A stretch of 13,585 bases of DNA, taken from Clostridia bacterium (GTDB lineage: Bacteria; Bacillota; Clostridia; Oscillospirales; CAG-272). The notes under the pieces were generated by a model, which saw only the letters and a program-made list of their open reading frames with translations, was not told where the DNA came from and ran no database searches. Location: positions 1-13,585 of the forward strand of contig JAFTXB010000220.1 in the NCBI GenBank assembly GCA_017461825.1, given 5' to 3'. Positions 11,901 to 13,585 of the stretch are shown here, piece after piece; position 1 is the first letter of the stretch; each line of letters opens with the position of its first letter. The translations under genes and the position numbers were made by a program.

Positions 11901-13585
11901 AAACGAACGGTAAAGTCAAAGCCTACGGTGATGCTCTCGCCGCCGTTGATACGGTCCATAACGATCGCAATTGCGTCGGTGTCAAGGTTCAGCTTGCCAA
12001 GCACCTTGGTCAATGCTCTGCGAACAAGCTCCTTGGGATTGAGGGTCACGCTTCTCGAGCCGGTTGCAAATACGCCGTTACCCTTGTATGCATCCGCGAG
12101 GCAGATGTTCATTGCGCGGTCGGGAATCAGCTCAGCCTTTGCGAGAATGAAATTCTTTACCTTATTATAAGCGTCAGCCTTGGTTGCTGCCTTGTCAACA
12201 GCCTTTTGATAAAGCTCGTCAACGGTGTAAGCATCAAGAATTGCTCTTACGTCAACGCCAACCTTTGCGGCAACGATATTGGAAACAGTCTCGGAGATCG
12301 GAGCATCCTTTGCTCTGTCAACGATGTCTGCCGCGGAGATTGCGGAAAGATCGATGCCGAATCTGCCCTCGATCTTATCAAGGATCTTCTGAACAGCGGC
12401 GATCTTTTCAGCCTTGTCTACGATGGAATCTGCCTTAACAGCAAGTGTTTCAACGTAAGCGAGGATATTCTTTCCGGTCTTGTTTTCGATGATCTCGGAA
12501 ATGCGCTCTGCGCTGGGAATGTTTGCGGCTTTGTCTACAAGCTCGTCAAGGGTGATGCCTGTGAGATCGTAGCCGAACTTCGCCTCGATCTTATCGAGAA
12601 CCAGAGCAACATACTCGTGATTCAGTACGGTGTTGTAGAGTGCGGAAGGCTCAACAGCATCGAGAACGGTAATGATCTCCTCAAGAGTGAGGTCGCCCAC
12701 AAAGCCTTCAACCTTGTCTCCCTCGAGGTTAACGAGGTCAAGAATCTTAACCTTCAGCTCATCGGGGATCGCATCCAGCTCCAGTGCCTTTGCGTAAAGT
12801 GCGGTCACCTTAGAGGGAACGGTTACGTCAAGGATCACAACGCCGTTTTCGATTCCGGCTTTATTAATATAAGTATGAAGAATATCGGAGAGCTTTGCGG
12901 CTGCGTTTTGCAGGCGGGTGAGGTCGCCCTCAACAACAAGCTCAAAGGTAACGCTCTTGGTCTTTTGGGTTGCAGTACCGTCAACGGTGTAGGTCAGATC
13001 CACGGTGGTGGTGAAGTACTTGCCGTCCTCAACCGATGCAAACTCATTGAGTCCGGGGATCATGCCTGCAACAGCCTTTACAAGCGCCGAAGCATTGACG
13101 TTGAGCAGTCCGTCAACTGCGTTCTCGGATGCAACAACGTTTCCGTCAATTGCTACCTTATCTATATTAAGGAGCAGCTTGTCGGCAACCATCGAGAGAA
13201 CGGGAAGGATGTACTGCTTTACATTGATGAGCTGAACCAGCTCGATGAGCTCGTTGTTGTCGAGCTGTGCGAAGAGCACGCTCATGGGAACGAGATCAAG
13301 CAGATCGCCCATCGAAACAGCTTTCATGATGCCGTTGAGGTCAACGTAATCAGCCAAAACCTTTGCATCGGGGTTTGCGTTGATGCTGTTGATCAGAGCC
13401 GCAATGTCAAGCTCTGCAACCAAAGCAGGAACATTAATATAATAGGTTGCATTTTCGTAACCGCCGAGCATGCCGACACAGTAGTCGAGACCCAGCTTGC
13501 CGATCAGCACGTCAAGTGCCTTTGTCATGGACTTCACGTAACCCTTCAGGGTTGCGCCGTCAACGCCGTTCATCTCAGCAACGAC
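8966..13585 (-). CDS. Giant membrane-anchored surface protein, C-terminal part (5' end outside the window)
   Basis: The frame is open to the right edge, giving the last ~1,539 residues; numbering here is from the Met at 13573, which is not the true start. Order: helical region ~1-325 of no known family; a 72-residue tandem duplication (326-397 and 398-469, both beginning LDKIE..FG.DL); InlB/Listeria-Bacteroides-like beta repeats (~562-705: VSFEDEDGKLLG, FTAWTDAEGN; more at ~903-1065, e.g. YTVIFQDQNGKEVAKF, and ~1115-1260). Two membrane helices follow (1312-1336, 1348-1371) linked by TGKIGVNFLTR. The last ~160 residues are acidic: EE(T/A)(T/A) repeated 22 times, then a Lys/Asp/Glu end. The ectodomain should be outside; a two-helix hairpin would put the tail outside too, unless the second helix does not cross. 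No LPxTG motif is seen. It is likely an adhesin or envelope scaffold; substrate unknown. Confidence 0.85.
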   Translation of the reverse strand, partial: VVAEMNGVDGATLKGYVKSMTKALDVLIGKLGLDYCVGMLGGYENATYYINVPALVAELDIAALINSINANPDAKVLADYVDLNGIMKAVSMGDLLDLVPMSVLFAQLDNNELIELVQLINVKQYILPVLSMVADKLLLNIDKVAIDGNVVASENAVDGLLNVNASALVKAVAGMIPGLNEFASVEDGKYFTTTVDLTYTVDGTATQKTKSVTFELVVEGDLTRLQNAAAKLSDILHTYINKAGIENGVVILDVTVPSKVTALYAKALELDAIPDELKVKILDLVNLEGDKVEGFVGDLTLEEIITVLDAVEPSALYNTVLNHEYVALVLDKIEAKFGYDLTGITLDELVDKAANIPSAERISEIIENKTGKNILAYVETLAVKADSIVDKAEKIAAVQKILDKIEGRFGIDLSAISAADIVDRAKDAPISETVSNIVAAKVGVDVRAILDAYTVDELYQKAVDKAATKADAYNKVKNFILAKAELIPDRAMNICLADAYKGNGVFATGSRSVTLNPKELVRRALTKVLGKLNLDTDAIAIVMDRINGGESITVGFDFTVRFQNLYQIKYMARDAKEGDEPLFSAFLPEGADLNVFKNNLDVTGYEFTAWTDAEGNEVPVMPGADTVVYADRNVIMVSFEDEDGKLLGVIPMSKGDTLANYAEKLAEIEAGVVLPTDVNPYLFDGYRIAWADKAGALVKNDVAFTEDTTLVVKPMPNYFITFDVDVDYTITEKDGVYTLTINGALPESFKLNLDRAHMLARANGADKVTFILHVAEGAYDFLNISDATLADLYNRAKADVVFAYAAKAGATDAFADTYYAKAEGAKFYTFDILADGTASHDKFAEAMSIKLPYAGAIVNKVGEKTNVYTVADGVRELAEAAVEVAQDGTAYVAFKAAHFSDYVIANEVLLTLSFKTEAGKNVDGKLAGSDGNLYYPAGTQIKLAFEVPEGYKVIKIEANNKTYNENALFTIEGAVTINVTLREGVYYIYYYVNGKLTATQEYEATDKNVTLKKFADVVGTAKPTDTTKYAATGAWIGFDTANLGKADMMVYAKWDLISYTVIFQDQNGKEVAKFTDVTEDNYTAKVNVPAVPTAAGKAYKWGTPAISGTTATVKAVEAVKLVYTVVTDGNVTAAPTTGEYNTEITLTPVQKAGYTATVNVVDANGKTVTVTNNKIKMPASNVYVTVTYTAKTLSYTINGTAGTGTYGDSVEFTVTVKNGEILTNAPAGCELVSIETDKAGTKTLKYAFVLDTDNKEISYKIESSALALFKIFNGKRFEGEGEPESTVKNVAFAGWSETVASTLQFATFMLNKTTSLLWLWILLAVLVLIALIILIYLLHITGKIGVNFLTRFVCWIVGGFFAICLGLSGLVLKILGKDEEELGFEKETTNETAEETAEETVEEVAEETTEAVDETATEENVDLADVVIAAEAIEEATEETAEEATEETTEEAAEETTEEATEETTEETTEETTEETTEETTEETTEETTEEATEETTEETTEEATEEATEETTEEATEETTEAPAEEKKTSDEEKKDNK
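9023..9286. repeat. 12-bp tandem repeat (22 units) coding for EE(T/A)(T/A)
   Basis: Twenty-two consecutive 12-bp units of the form GGTTGTTTCCTC (plus strand) encode Glu-Glu-Thr-Thr variants in the giant surface protein. Seven units, 9119-9202, are identical at DNA level (84 bp); the others differ by point changes, many of them Thr-to-Ala. Unit length is a multiple of three, so copy-number change keeps the frame. The identical core suggests recent expansion by slippage or recombination. Confidence 0.95.

Overview
The window looks like chromosome from a low-to-mid GC Gram-positive bacterium of the class Clostridia, probably a gut or animal-associated member of the Oscillospirales/Christensenellales kind. 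Grounds: the rpmG-secE-nusG-rplK-rplA order, a zinc-ribbon L33, strong GGAGG-type ribosome binding sites, near-perfect TTGACA/TATAAT promoters, a CotH-family lipoprotein, BspA-type leucine-rich repeats, InlB-type surface repeats, and intergenic repeats resembling those I recall from gut Clostridia. The taxon is an inference; no rRNA or tRNA gene is present.

Layout. (1) 1-2830, minus strand: transcription-translation operon rpmG-secE-nusG-rplK-rplA, with a consensus sigma-A promoter at 2796-2824, a ~178-nt leader, and an intrinsic terminator at 51-90. Its SecE is unusual: the normal SecE core is preceded by a signal peptide and a Thr/Glu/His/Asp-rich segment. (2) 2870-4665, minus: a secreted CotH-kinase-family lipoprotein with its own promoter and terminator. 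(3) 4730-6649, plus: a Na+/phosphate cotransporter with a PhoU-like tail, divergent from the CotH gene. Its upstream region holds an 11-bp-periodic TTAACA-like array resembling a Pho box, and a 14-bp palindrome. (4) 6650-7066: non-coding, with a 25-bp perfect inverted-repeat (MITE-like) element, a second short repeat-like hairpin and a strong terminator hairpin. (5) 7067-8848, minus: an acyl-ACP thioesterase followed 27 nt later by a leucine-rich-repeat protein without an export signal. (6) 8849-8965: two strong hairpins. (7) 8966 to the right edge, minus: the C-terminal ~1,539 residues of a giant membrane-anchored surface protein, with a 72-residue tandem duplication, beta-rich InlB-like repeats, two transmembrane helices and a 22-unit EE(T/A)(T/A) tail encoded by a 12-bp tandem repeat.

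How the parts relate. The left operon is housekeeping (ribosome, NusG, Sec channel). The rest is envelope and metabolism: phosphate import, a membrane-lipid-related thioesterase, and two exported proteins. The clearest oddity is that both SecE and the giant surface protein carry Thr/Glu-rich segments predicted to lie outside the membrane. I see no CRISPR array, phage module, toxin-antitoxin pair or clear new multigene defence system here. The most novel items are the SecE architecture, the expandable acidic repeat, and the regulatory structures around the phosphate transporter.
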